Positions 11,636 to 23,736 of a DNA stretch of 64,000 nucleotides are shown one piece after another. The stretch spans positions 992,001-1,056,000 of the forward strand of contig JAJTUP010000007.1 in the NCBI GenBank assembly GCA_021399435.1, written 5' to 3'. Position numbers and translations under genes: made by a program. This DNA is from Diaporthe sp. PMI_573. Lineage: Eukaryota; Ascomycota; Sordariomycetes; Diaporthales; Diaporthaceae. The notes beneath the pieces are model-generated. The model searched no databases, had not been told where the DNA came from, and saw nothing but the letters and a program-made list of their open reading frames with translations. Positions within the stretch are counted from its first letter, which is position 1; each line of letters opens with the position of its first letter.

Positions 11636-11728
11636 TATCCACGCCGGGGTTTGAACCCGAGTCTCCGGGGAGTTCAAGTGCCAATGCTTTTTGAAAGCCC
11701 GGTATGCTAACCACTGCACCACATGGAT
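11636..11728 (-). tRNA. tRNA-Glu (anticodon UUC) with intron
   Basis: Read on the minus strand, a full cloverleaf forms. The acceptor ATCCATG pairs with CGTGGAT, followed by discriminator A. The D-stem is GTGC/GCAT around AGTGGTTA. The anticodon stem is CCGGG/CCCGG, and the loop CTTTCA carries anticodon TTC. The T-stem TCGGG/CCCGG encloses TTCAAAC. About 21 bases interrupt the loop after position 37, the standard nuclear pre-tRNA intron site. The intron contains TTGAA, complementary to the anticodon loop, as the splicing endonuclease substrate requires. Without the intron the tRNA is 72 nt. The T8 terminator follows directly. A and B boxes are internal (GTGGTGCAGTGG; GGGTTCAAAC). Confidence 0.93.
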
Positions 11729-11952
11729 GGAAACATGGGTTTCCAAAGCCTTCAAGTAGGTGGGTGCTTGCAGTGCTAGTGTGTTTTTGCTTGTTTGCGA
11801 TTAAGTCACCCGGTGGAAAAGCAGACTGCAGGCTGCAGGCTGCCTAGATGCCTTGCATATCTCATTATGTACCTCATGATGCGAGAACTGTTCGGTCCCT
11901 GTCTCGCTCCGGGTCTCCGTTTGCAGCTCGTCCTCCACACCGCTGCTGATAA

Positions 11953-11993
<41 letters not shown>

Positions 11994-12566
11994 AACCCAC
12001 ACGAAATACTTCCATGGACACGTTCACCTCCAATTGTCCTTTGTTCCGATATGTATTTCTCGTGCTTGTCTGTTGTTCTTGGATTACCTTTGACATGAAG
12101 TCACCCTCCTAACGTCATGCGATCAGCGTTTGTAAAACTTCTGACATTGCCCAAGATGCAAGCTTCAAACTCTAACTTGACCCCTTTCAGCATCAAAGAC
12201 CTTAAAATAGTCTGCGATGGCTGTGTTTAATCCAATAGCTTCACTGCCAGAATCGCCAGCGGCACTGACCTTCCTGGTGATCTATTTTTCTCTGGGTTGA
12301 CGAGCTATAGTACTTACTACAGATGGAAGCTGAAGGTGAGGATGTGGTATATCTGTATACAATTCTGTGTCTGTGTGTAGATAGATCTAGGTATGTAGTG
12401 CTAGATCTCCTGACGGGTTGGGACCTCGACATCTTCGTCATTAATTTACGGTAAGGGTGTTTGGGTTTAAGTAAGTCTGATGAATTGCTTGGATAGATGC
12501 GACAAGGCTGCGATATCAGCGCCAAGCTAATATTTGACAGGTTCTTCTCATTTTTGGCCTTCAGAA
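11729..12566. other. Intergenic with a microsatellite
   Basis: Apart from the dinucleotide repeat at 11953-11993 I see no gene or motif here. Confidence 0.5.
11953..11993. repeat. Compound (TC)n(AC)n microsatellite
   Basis: About ten TC units run straight into about ten AC units, with no interruption. Confidence 0.95.
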
Positions 12567-14411
12567 TTAAAGTGAATTTGACCTTCTAGTTGACACCCCC
12601 AATAACCACCCACCAAGATTCCTTCCAGCCGTGGACCGAACATCCCCATCAATTGGGCTATCGTCGTCCGATTCTGGATTTTCGATCCACTCGTGCTCGC
12701 GGATCGATCTCTCCGCCACGGGAAATCCGTCTTCACCTCGGAGCCAGGTAAAAACGTTTCTGGTTACCATCTCCGACACTTCGTCCTCGGGATCAAGGCT
12801 ATCATAATCGACGGCAAAGCTGTTGTTACTGGTAACAGAAGGTTTCCCAGCCTTCGCACGGACGGCAATCGCCAGCGTCCCATTTCTTCCCTGCTCAACC
12901 TTCTTGCCACCCTGACAGTCCCAGGTAAAACAACTGTATTCGAGGCCATGAGCTGCCAAACATCGGGCATGTCGACGAACGTCAAGGTCTGTGTCTTCTA
13001 TGGCGGTGGAGCCGAACGGAGCAAATGGAAAGAGCGGCGGGACTGCGTGATCTGGTTCATGGGACAGGTACATCAGGCGGCACTCGTCAGCTCGTGAGAT
13101 CCCTTGGGCGTCAGGAGGAGCATTCGTGATGGGCTCTTGGATGAAGGACGCATGCGTACCAGTCCAGGCGGCAGCGCTAATGTCGACCTTCCACCAGCCC
13201 ATACGAGCTTCTTGGAGGCAGCGCTCCTCGGCGCCCGTGATGAAAGCACCTAGCCACAGGAACCCAAGCCCTGGGTCCCTTTCCATGAACGTGCTCAAGA
13301 GGACACGTGGGTCCCCGGCCTTGTCGGAGCCGAGGAAGGCAAACGAGCCCTGAAGCCAGGCCCCACAGATATTGCAGGCCACATCAGGTTCGAAGAAGAT
13401 GCTGTTCAAGAGAGCTTTCACCCCCCTCGCGTTGCAACTCAGCGTGAGAAGCCGATCCAGCTGCTGAGGTTCCATGTCCCAGGGTGGAAGCGCTTGGGGC
13501 TTTTCTTGACTGCGTGTTGCCTTGCGTGGTAGTCGAGGAACGGGCAGCTTGATTCTTCTATTGTCAAATTTTGCCACTGGAATGAGCAACGCCGCTGCGA
13601 GGGCTGCTTGGCTTTGCTCGGCAACGTCGTGAAGATGGCAATACTCTGACAGGTAGCGGACAGCGGTGCTGAAAGACGCAGGACACGAATTTTTCATTGC
13701 CGAGCAGGGCTGGATATTTGCAGATGTCGTGAAATTTTGCCCTGGCTGGGTCCTGATGGACCATGGCGAGCAGAGAAGGACACCAGTATCGCTGCGGATT
13801 GACGCTTCCCAGCCGCCGTCTGCCGCAAGAACAGCTGTCCACCACCTTGCAGCGGCGTCATCCACGTCACCTATATCTACCACAACATAATTGTCATCGT
13901 CTTCCAGTCCATGCGGCCCTCTGCCAGAGTTTAGCTGCGCCTGGTGGCTGTTGTAGTCGGATATATCCGCGCCAGGAATCAGCTCTGCCCATCGTGCCGA
14001 GAGTATGTATGCCCAGGCAAGCACTAAGATGGGAACGTGGCTGCTTTCTCTTGCGACGTGGTTCAGAAATTTCGTTGTAGGATGTGGACCAGAACTGAAG
14101 ACGATTGTCGTTGGGCAGTCTGAAGCTACATGGAGGACCATCTCTTCCTGGAATGATGAGAGATCGCAAGGTCCTCTGCTGGTTCTCCAAGTGGCCCTAC
14201 CCCTTACGGTGGCCGTGTTTGAGAAAGACTTGTTAACTGCGAGCCTTTCTGGGAAATAGGGATGGTTGGGAAATACCGAACAAAGGCTGGAAAGTTGATC
14301 TTGTAGGTGATTGTGTGCGGCGGCTATCTGCCAGAGTGCGGCCCAAGTCTGGTATCCCCTGTCGTACATCGCCTTGAAGGCCTCCTCGCTCGGGCGAATT
14401 GAATCCTCCAT
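12567..14411 (-). CDS. Uncharacterised fungal protein, 614 residues
   Basis: A single uninterrupted minus-strand frame of 614 codons from the ATG at 14411 to 12567. Residues around 105-145 hold a hydrophobic helix (VPILVLAWAYILSARWAEL). The centre carries an LSCNARGVKALLNSIFFEPDVACN block, followed by a LGFLWLGAFITG segment and an AAAWTGTHASF block; I remember these as signatures of a large uncharacterised protein family in Pezizomycotina whose function is unknown. The C-terminus is acidic (ESDDDSPIDGD). Length and lack of introns support a real gene. The neighbours, a tRNA gene and the CorA-like pseudogene, say nothing about its role. Confidence 0.78.
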   Translation of the reverse strand: MEDSIRPSEEAFKAMYDRGYQTWAALWQIAAAHNHLQDQLSSLCSVFPNHPYFPERLAVNKSFSNTATVRGRATWRTSRGPCDLSSFQEEMVLHVASDCPTTIVFSSGPHPTTKFLNHVARESSHVPILVLAWAYILSARWAELIPGADISDYNSHQAQLNSGRGPHGLEDDDNYVVVDIGDVDDAAARWWTAVLAADGGWEASIRSDTGVLLCSPWSIRTQPGQNFTTSANIQPCSAMKNSCPASFSTAVRYLSEYCHLHDVAEQSQAALAAALLIPVAKFDNRRIKLPVPRLPRKATRSQEKPQALPPWDMEPQQLDRLLTLSCNARGVKALLNSIFFEPDVACNICGAWLQGSFAFLGSDKAGDPRVLLSTFMERDPGLGFLWLGAFITGAEERCLQEARMGWWKVDISAAAWTGTHASFIQEPITNAPPDAQGISRADECRLMYLSHEPDHAVPPLFPFAPFGSTAIEDTDLDVRRHARCLAAHGLEYSCFTWDCQGGKKVEQGRNGTLAIAVRAKAGKPSVTSNNSFAVDYDSLDPEDEVSEMVTRNVFTWLRGEDGFPVAERSIREHEWIENPESDDDSPIDGDVRSTAGRNLGGWLLGVSTRRSNSL

Positions 14412-16413
14412 AACAGTAAGATCTTAATGAGTTGCTGAAGAGACGTGCGAAATCGTAACGTGGTGTTGTTGCAAAATGTTGGAATCGGCGATGGAGTTGT
14501 TTGCCTGGAAAACTAGTGGTAATCATTGCGCGATTAGTCAGCCTTACAGGCCAACATTGTTAGTCCAGACGTATAGGTTGAGCCTGAAGGATTGCTGCCA
14601 GAGGCATTGGAGATGATGACGGGAATATTTTCTTTCCCCCCTCTAGGGATGCCTTGCTTCTTTGGGAGATAGAAACCTCGGTGTTTTCCAAGTATCCTTG
14701 CTGTCAGACTAGGGGAAGGAAAGGGTAGGGTAGTCACCTCGTTGCCGCGTGCACACAATTTGTGGGGTTTTTGTTTGAGGCAAGGCATTCAACTACACAA
14801 TGAGTAGGAAAAGGAGATTAGGCTGTGGATGAATGTAAAGTGGTGGATGAGTGTCAAGTGGTGGACAGTAGATAGAGTAAGTCCAAAGCACCCCATCACA
14901 GGTATCCCAATAGACAACTACTGCTGTTGGTTAGGCCTCCTATAGATATATAAGCTAGTACTACCTCTTAATTTGCTGCTACTTATATTGATGGTGGTGG
15001 TACATAACGCTATGCTGTGCTGCTGGATGAGGACTAAGTGCCTGCTGCGTGGAGTGCTTGGGGGGCTGTGCGGAACTGCGTCGTTATTAATGTTGCTCTC
15101 CTTGAAGAAGCTATCATCTAATACTATGAGAGTAGCTAGGTTGAGGGGCTATATTATAGACATTATCCCTTATCGGCTAAGTACTATAGTTTTAACATCA
15201 GCAGTGATAATAAGGTGAAGGAGAGGCCATCAAGATATCATAATTGTGAGAGTAGCTAGGTAAAAAGGCGAGACGTGTCACCAGGAAGAGGAACCAAATT
15301 CTCTCGAAATGTAACACTTCCATGATTTATAATACAGCCCCAGAAAAGACTCCTTTGGTGAGACAGATCTGGTTAAAGGTATCGTCTAGAATGATGGTGG
15401 AAGCGGTAAGCACGAGTGCCTTTTTTTCTTGTTCCGCCATCAAATCATCACCAGTTCCGATATGCCGATTGATCAGCTCACGGAGAATACGGGAGCTGAT
15501 GGTCGGTCCAAAGCCCGTCACTTCAGGTCAAGCCAGTTTCAAGGCCGCAACTCGCAGGCCGGCGCCAAGACCAGGCAATAACATGCCAAGAAACCCTTCC
15601 AAGACAAATGGACGTGAATTTTGGCCAAGCCGCTGTGGGGCCAGGTTCCGAGAAGGTGAATGTGGTTGCTTACGGCACAGTCCAATAGAACGGCGAGGTT
15701 GTGACTAGACCACAGGCTGGAATTTTACCAGGGGCTTGCGATCCCATCCGACAGAACCAAATCAGCCAGCCACTTGCATGGTGGCCGCCGAAGTCCTCCG
15801 ACGGAGACCTATTGTGTTGCCTAACCGTCCCCTGACGTCCAGGGAGCTGCGCCCATTATGTGTTACACAACGGAACCAGCCCAGCATTTGTTCGTTGCAG
15901 CTCGGATTACTCATTACCTTGCATCGTTTCGCATACGATTGGTTGGTGTGAACGCAATTCAAAGATAGCGAGCTTTGGTTGGGGCGGAGTTGACTGGAGA
16001 GCCTTATTACGGTTGCTTCTTCAAGATCGGCGGGCCGAGAGGATTAATTTCGTGGAACCTACAACTCAGCTAGGCTTGATCGTACATAATAATTGGTTTC
16101 GTACAGCATGTTCCGTGACAATCGACCAGGCACACAAGACAAGCGGTGTGGAAGCCTCTCGAGCGCCGCAGTGCTACGGTGGATGCTAGGCGTCTGGGTA
16201 TGGGAACGTGTTCGGTCAATGACGGGAATTTAAATCTCAATCTTATCACACTGATCTTGGTATTTATGAGGCTCCGATTCATCCACCTCCAGTTGTCATA
16301 GCTTTGACTCCACATATTTATGTGACCACCCTGTTCTACTGCAAGGCTTTGTTTGACAATCCCATAGAAGTTATTCGTATCTACATTCAATCTTCGGTCA
16401 GCACTTCCTTAAC
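14412..16413. other. Gene-free, partly TA-rich tract
   Basis: No gene is supported. About 14930-15240 is conspicuously rich in TA dinucleotides (runs such as tatagatatataagctagtac), and GAGAGTAGCTAGG occurs twice, near 15127 and 15247. This would fit a repeat-induced-point-mutated transposon relic, but no coding remnant or terminal repeat was found. Open frames at 15322-15708 and 15860-16189 lack motifs. Confidence 0.45.
14825..14872. repeat. Short imperfect tandem repeat
   Basis: Three adjacent copies of a 15-18 bp unit beginning GTGG(TGG)ATGAGTGT, with substitutions and small length differences between copies. Confidence 0.6.
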
Positions 16414-19400
16414 ATGGCTGATGAATCTGGCGCAGCGAAACCAGTCTCGTTCAAATTTGAGCCGGACAAAACGTCGGACGACGCGGAAATAGTTTGGACG
16501 GGCTTGCCAGGTAAAGATCGTGCAGAGTTCCAAAAGCAGCTGTCTATGTTTAGTAAGAGAATTCTAATGGCAAATCGAGTGCACACCATTCGACTAACAA
16601 GACGTCGTAGACGACGAATCTGATAAGCGGGACAACCAGCCTCTGTTGGCTGTCAACGATGAACACTGCGGCAAATGGTCTGAGGAATGGGGCATAGGAT
16701 ACTCTCATCACGCATCCTTCGGCGCAAACGGCACTACTGCGAGCATCTCACAATATGGAGACGTCATGCAGATAACCCAGTACCTGGGAAAGGGCAGCTC
16801 TGGAATGTTCTGTATGGACCATACCGAGGTCTCCGACCCCTACTATGTCGTCTCAAGAGCACAAGAGCTTCAGTCATTGTCACTATCATCGTCATATGGA
16901 GCACACACCTTCGGAATGTTGATGGATTGCCGGCCAACCGAAGGGATTCCTTCAGTCAAATGGCTGAACTGGAAATGGCCAAGGTACGAGTGGGAGACGG
17001 GTGACATGCACATCGTCTTTCAATATATGGTGCACGAAGGTGTTGTCCTTCAACAGCTGTTGTTTCAAAACCGAGGCAACGAACCCAAGCGTCTGGGTCG
17101 ATTCTTTCTGGCTAGCGATCTGGAAATACGCGAACTTGACTACCTACGTCGTCGATCCGAACCCGGCTGCAATTTCCTGGTTCGAAACGTCCCAGGCCCA
17201 CATGGGTACGGACGCGTCACGATCAAGTCCTTGCAGGCAGAGAATAGTCAACAGGGCAACCCAGGAGAAAATCAAGAAGCACCAAACCCAGGAGAGGCCT
17301 ATGTGCCCATCAAATCAGAACAACACGAGGTGGTTTCCCTGATTGACATATTCATTGACGGCAAAAGAAGACCCATTCCGAATGGCAAGCCCTGAAGATT
17401 TCGTGGAAAGATCTCATGATAAACGCTGAACATGCCAACGTGAGCAAATTACTTCACCAGGAATTGGAAAGTTTGGGCAATGAAGGCATCAGAGCAGAGT
17501 CCTTGCAGCTGAATCTGCAGCCCGTCGAAAATGCTGCAAGAGCGGAAGGGAAGGGCGAAGATGCATCACTGAAGACGGTGATTGCGAATGAAGAGCCCTT
17601 TGGGAAGCCTGGGACTGAATCCACGCGAGTGATCCCAGCGATTTTAGGTCAGTCAAAAGATCATTCTGGGATAGCGGAAACTGACGAGAACTAGCGCCTC
17701 ATGTGAAGAAGATTGAATATTTGACATGGCGACATCTTGAACATATCCTCTCAGTCTGTGCCATACCCATAGCATCACTTCCGAATAGTGTACGGGCACA
17801 GAAGCAGAATGAAGAATTCAAAGACGAGGGAGTAGGGATGGTGGCCTTGACTTGTGGTGACATGTCAGGTCACCGCGTCTGCACATCAGCCAGCTTGTGA
17901 GTCCAACTCAACCGCCTCCCCCCCCCCCCCGGCAATGTACACATTTGCCTTGTCAGTATTCTGACAAGCCCTTTTACGGATGCAATCAGCTACGCGTTCA
18001 AGTTCCTCGTCGATATTGAGCGCCGGCTGGCCTCATCTGGTATCCAAAATTGCTACACAGTCAGCCTTCGCCAGAGGATTCTATCAACTTGTGAAGGACA
18101 CATCAAGTGGCTTGCGCATGTGTGGAGAAAGCGGGATCAGAAACGCGTCGCCGCAGGTTCCTTTGCGGCTAACTACTGGGTCACGGGCAAGGAAATGTCG
18201 AGAGAGAGCATCACTTGGCAGCTAGACGATACCACGACAGACACAGCGCTCTAAATTCTGAAGATCACTATGTACGCTAGGACCCTGAAATCGGATCACC
18301 ATGCCGGCACATACCCGAATCGTCCATGTGATAAGCTTGAATGGATCCAGCCATTTCTTACGAAAATATTCGTGTCCTGGCTGCATACTCTCGACAAGCT
18401 GGATGTCCGCGCAAAATATGCCTGGCCACATAGCAAAGAAGACGAAGTGAACACTTTCCGGCTTGAAGACCACTTCTGGATCTGGAAAGCGCTCGATTCC
18501 TTGAATGAACTTGGAATGTGGACTCAATTGCCGTCACTGAACGCAATTAAAGCGGACAAAATCGACCTGAAGCCGCAGACTAGGTCCGCCAAAGAGGAGG
18601 ATGCTCAAATGCGAAAGTTTCTGGATCGCGTCGGATAGCGAGAAGGTTTCTTGAAGTTGATACGTGCCCGAGATCACAACAGAGAGTCTTGGGTAGACCA
18701 CTACCAGAACTTCTACATAACATGCCAGCGAATGATTCCAAGCAAGCTGTTACGGGGCGTGTTGCAGCGCTTTACAACAACAAATGACGTCTCGGGGATG
18801 GTAAGTCTATCTGCCTCCAAATAATATTTAGCGCATCCACATACTCTATCCAGTCCTTATGTGATCATTATTTTTGAAAAATGGTTGCTGATTCGAACAT
18901 AATAGCGAATGCTAGCCGTGAAAAGATCACCAAGAGACACACAGTTTCTGCTCGACAATTGTGCCAACGCGTTGGTGCTCAACCAGCTAGGGCTTGACGG
19001 TGAGCCATTTTTTGCTGACCCATCTTTCAAGGAATTATGGGATCAGACAATCAACGTCCAGCCGTTCCATTTGGAGAACGAAGAATATGGATCCAGATGG
19101 AGCTTCGCTACTCGATATCTACTCAGCGTCATGCTGGGCTTGGAGAATAAGTCTCTCAACGAGAAGAAACCCTGCCAAGTGCTGAAAGACTCGGTCACAA
19201 CACTTCTCCACTTCTTCGGCCACAACAGCTTTCAAGGAGCGCGTTTGGGTGAGAACAGAGAGCCAGTTCTGTTCGAAGAGGAACGGGACAGGGACCTATA
19301 TTACCATGTCAGCTTTGAGGTCTTTTACATGCTCCATATCCTCACTGGTGCCGTCCAGAAAAGAAAAGATGAGCGATCCAACCAAAATCATGGTGATAAG

Positions 19401-21813
19401 TTGGCAGAGATCCTTCGGTGCGTGAAAGAGATATCTTCAAACTCCAAGATTACGGCGTGGTCGAGGGCACATGGGTCCGGGTCGCGCCACGGGGCTGCCC
19501 TTGTCATGAAAGAAAACATGCCTTCCAACAGAAACATCGATACCAGCAATATCTGCATGATAGAGGAGGAGGAATGGATCCACAACTTTCCAGAATTTCT
19601 CTCGGCGTCAACGATTCATCGAGACGAAGGGTGTGATGATTCTGTTGGGGCCGATAGCGACTCCGAAACATCCGTGGCCTCCGATTCCGAGACAACCTGG
19701 TCTGCTGATAATGAGACTACACAGGACACAGTCATTGCTGATGCGAAGAAGCAGAAACTATACGGCCAGCCACGGACAGTCGAAACAAAGCCATGGCTTG
19801 ACGCACCCTATGAATCCTATGGCCATGACGAGTTGAAATACATCCTGCGAAAACCTCGAACAGCACGAGATGCGAAAAAACGGTTCATCTGGATTCGTCA
19901 GGCTGATCGCAATAAACCTGCCAGACAAATTTGCCAGACCGTACACTCATCCGCGGATGAAAAACGAGCAATCTCTCGCTTTTTTAGTCGCCATGTACGG
20001 CATGAGAATCTTTACCATGAGTACACACATCCCTTGCCCTAAACTCATGGCAGACGGAGCTCAACTTGCGTTTCCACTTGCTAGCGATTGATCGTCCAAA
20101 GGGAAACACCAATCAAAATGACCAGGGTCCAAAGGTTGAGAATCAAGTCCTCGCTGCACCCGAGTTGAAAAGTGCTTCAATGGGTTACAGATTTGATGGT
20201 GACCTATTCGATCGTTATTGGACCTGTCACTTTGTCCAGTCTCTGCCTCACTCTCCAGCGAGTGCTCTCCACTACCCTGAACAACCAGTCACGATCAATG
20301 AAGAACAGGAGGGTGAAGAAAAGGAGGATGAAGAACAGGAGGATGAAGTGACGGATGATGCAAAAGCTCTGTTTGGATCATACGAGAGCACCAGAGAGAA
20401 ATTCAAACAATGGTGGCAAAGAAAGATCCTCGAACTGCTTCTCACTCACCGAATCTTGATGAGACACGACTATGAGAGCAAGAACATCATCAATGAAGTG
20501 GAGAGGGTACTCAAGCGATGCAAGAAAGCGAGTTCAGACGTTGAAAAAACGAACGAGCTCAAACTCACGGCTTCTGGGTCTTGGGATCTTGGGAACCAGT
20601 GCAAAGAAATCCTCCAGGACGTTAGCGAAGACCTCAAATCGACATTCGAAAAACTAGAGGAGTGGAATGACAGGGAGACAAAACGAGGTGAGGAGAAGCC
20701 ACGCTGGACACAGAACGACGAGAAGAAATATCGAAAAAGAATCAGGGAGTTGCAGACCTTGATAGAGAAAGATCAGCGACGACTTCGAAAGCTGGGCTCC
20801 GAAGTGGAAAAAGTCCAGAGAGGCATTGAGACTCAAGAAAAGCAATTGATCGAAGAGCGGGAAAGAAAGCGTGCTGATCAAGAAAGGGAAGCCGCTCAGA
20901 GAGACAGAGAACGTGCTCTGCGGGAGGAGCAAGCTGACAGGAACATCCGCTGGTTCACTTACGTCACTATTGTGTTCGCACCGCTTTCATTCGCGGAAGG
21001 ATTCTACAGCATGTCAGCAGCTCCAGCGCACAGTCTGATCGTATCACCGGTCAAGTTCTGCTTTGCTGCGCTTGCAATCACTGTTGCCATTATCCTTCTC
21101 ACGATCAGGATCATGCCATTGTTAAACAGGTGGAAGAATGAGATATTGGAGAAAAAAGTGGTGGAGAAAGAAGTCCCAGAAAAAGAGGATGACAAGACGA
21201 GCTGGGACAACGCAATGCTATCAATTCTGAGATTCCTTGTCAACAGTTTACTGTATCCGATGGATGTTTGGAGGGCTACATCCTCGAGGATGACTGCATT
21301 GGCTTTCTCCATGGGCGTCATTGTCGATTTGATCATCACGCCGATCTTCATCATACATTGGCTGGTATCGTTAATTACCCTCAACTTCCGAGACTTGTAT
21401 TACTCGCTCAGTAAGTACACTGACCTTTCAAAGCGTTGGCATTAGATGACTTGAATACTGCATGGTTCTTAAACTGACCTCTAAACTCATCAGAGCGTGA
21501 GTGGCCGCAGATATCATTGCAGAGCCAAAGGAAGAGGAAAACCCCAGATCAGGACCGGGCCGCTGCAGATGCTGGTTCAGAGACACAAATCGACGAGGAT
21601 TCCAAAATTGAGCCAACAGGCCACAAAAGTGAAGATTTGGAGGGTCAACCCACAGATCTCCCGAGACGGTTCGATACCATATTGGACTATACATTCAATC
21701 TAGCCACAAGTCCACCAAGGCCGTTTCACAGGACTTCCGAGGGCCCGGAAGCACAGAATCAAGATCATCCAGAGGAATCGGCCGGACTGAAGCAAGTTCA
21801 GAAGGATAGTTAG
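16414..21813 (+). pseudogene. Decayed giant CorA-like membrane protein gene
   Basis: Conserved-looking coding sequence runs through introns 16553-16610, 17648-17694, 17897-17989, 18801-18905 and 21411-21493, about 1,670 codons in all. I see four lesions. The frame changes between 17359 and 17395. TAA interrupts at 18252-18254 and TAG at 18636-18638, each with coding sense on both sides in the same frame. A second frame change lies near 20030-20040, where the second frame resumes with SWQTELNLRF-like sequence. The N-terminal half matches no family I can name. A long coiled, charged segment (20300-20930) precedes a CorA-type membrane region: YVTIVFAPLSF and a second and third hydrophobic stretch at 21040-21120 and 21290-21390. 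The GMN signature of true CorA channels is replaced by YSMSA. Members of this fungal family are uncharacterised. Sequencing errors could explain one lesion, less easily four. Confidence 0.72.
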
Positions 21814-23736
21814 AGGCTCTCATGGCAAAAGGCTTGGATTTGAACTCAGGAGTCTTCATGTTCTTTGTTCTCATACCATAGAAGTTAAGCTAGAAGATGG
21901 ATTAATCCATATCATATTTCCCAGTGTGCTGCGTTGCGAGAAAAATGGCTCAATAGCACTTGACATTGTTATTTGACAGGTCTTGTCACTTTCCCACCAT
22001 AGGGGGCCGATACCTATAAATGCCTCTTCCTACTTTACATTGTCGAGCAGCCTGGCTGCTGTGGGTAACCCCATTTGACTGTGCTTGAATGATGGATAGG
22101 GAACAAAAGAAGCGATGCAAAGGTACTTCAGGCCCGTTCATGCGGCCAGTTCCGGGTGCCTTTTTCCGTAGTGGCCTAGCTATCAGAAAACGCACCTAGA
22201 ACTCTCTCACGACTCTTAATATTGTAATCAGATTGTGCTCTCAATACTACATCCTGTGTTGCACCAGAACAAATGCTTGCCGACGTTCAATAACTATCAA
22301 TAGATAAACACGGCAAGAAGGTATCGCGCTTCAGGAAATTCACTTGCTGGATAAATCTCGGAGAAAGCTCCCAAGACGTCTGCGTAAAGCTTGCACTGCG
22401 GGAAGTGGAGGGATGTGAGCGAAAGTCTATTTGAGGCCGCAGAATGTGTAACAATACTCGGTACCAAAATGCATAATTCGATCAGATGCCGTCGGGGGAT
22501 GTGGAGGCGCGAATCACTTGGCCCTGTCCATCCCATATTCGGGAACCACTAACGGAAGCTTATGAGTTGGCACATCAGAGGCAGCTTCGTAAGATGTAGG
22601 CCTATTATTGGTGGCTCAGGGTGACAGACGCTTCTGAAACCGTTGGAGACCTGACATGAATTTGGTTGCCACTATTGGTCGCCCTAACCAGCCCCTTAAA
22701 CGTCCCAGACAGGACTAACTGAACGCCTCCAACCACTACACACATCGAGCTCCAACCCGTGATATGCAAACTCAATCGGACGTTCGATGGTGGTCACACG
22801 ATTTTGGTCACAGCCAGAATGATGCCCATCTCCGTGGCAGCCACTAGCAGGCGGCGGGCTTCTTCTGCATCTCTGAAACAGAAGCTCAAAAATGTACCGA
22901 GATTCGTCTCAGGTATTCTGTGGTCACGGTGTGCTCGACATCTCAGTGGCCCGTTCTTGTGACCTGATACGTGATACTAGTTCTAGTGGGTGATATTTTG
23001 CGATCCGGGGTTGCCGGAGCTTAGAGGCTTGAAATCACAGACTATGCTAGGAAACGACGATATTCGAGTCCATAGGGTCCCTGCCATCTAAAGAGCATTC
23101 TGGAGTTCGCTACAGAGCATCACATGGCCCGGTGCGTGAGCCGCATGCAATAGATAATCCTAAACATGCACATATGGAATCGATGTGACGTTCCAGGACA
23201 TGATCTCACTTGCTCAAATTAAAGGTATAGACAGGCTGTTCAGCCCGTGTCAAAACCTCAGTTTATCATTTTATATGCTCTTAGAGTCCTCTTGAGATCT
23301 TCGGCATGGGAGATTGATTCTGCAGGCACGGAGCGATCCGCGATCAACGCAGCACACAGACAGTGCTCGCCACGGACCCAGACCGACGGCTTGGGAAGCT
23401 TATCATCGCCTTGCCAAGGTCCTCAAACCAGCCTCACCCGGCGGAAAGCAGTAGCGTCCACCGCGGTAAACACTTTTGAGGATACCGCTTCGTTGATGAT
23501 TCTCCGAGGCTGAATGGTTTAGTTCATCGGGAGTATGGGGTGGTTTCAGGATCTGTGCGCCAGGTTCAAAGGTTAAATCTGACCCATTAGGCTCCATCAC
23601 ACCACGCTATCGTTCCCGCATGTTACTTATCTAGCTGTTCCTTGATAACAATAAAGATACGAAATGTCTCCTTGTCATGGAGGATAGGCCTTTCCACAGC
23701 GTCGGTAGGTCACTCATCCTCCTCGCTCGCGCCGCT
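21814..23736. other. Intergenic, nothing recognised
   Basis: About 1.9 kb without a supported gene. A T-arm-like string near 21838-21858 does not fold as a tRNA. The final few hundred bases are upstream of the rhodopsin-domain gene. Confidence 0.5.

Noticed and set aside
17329..17367. A 37-38 nt intron that would remove the first frame change in the CorA-like gene
   Set aside because: It is in phase, but shorter than any other intron here and without room for a branch site; a frameshift is the simpler reading.
21838..21900. T-arm-like string (GGATTTGAACTC) suggesting another tRNA
   Set aside because: The flanking bases do not form a five-pair T-stem, and no acceptor or D-arm could be placed.
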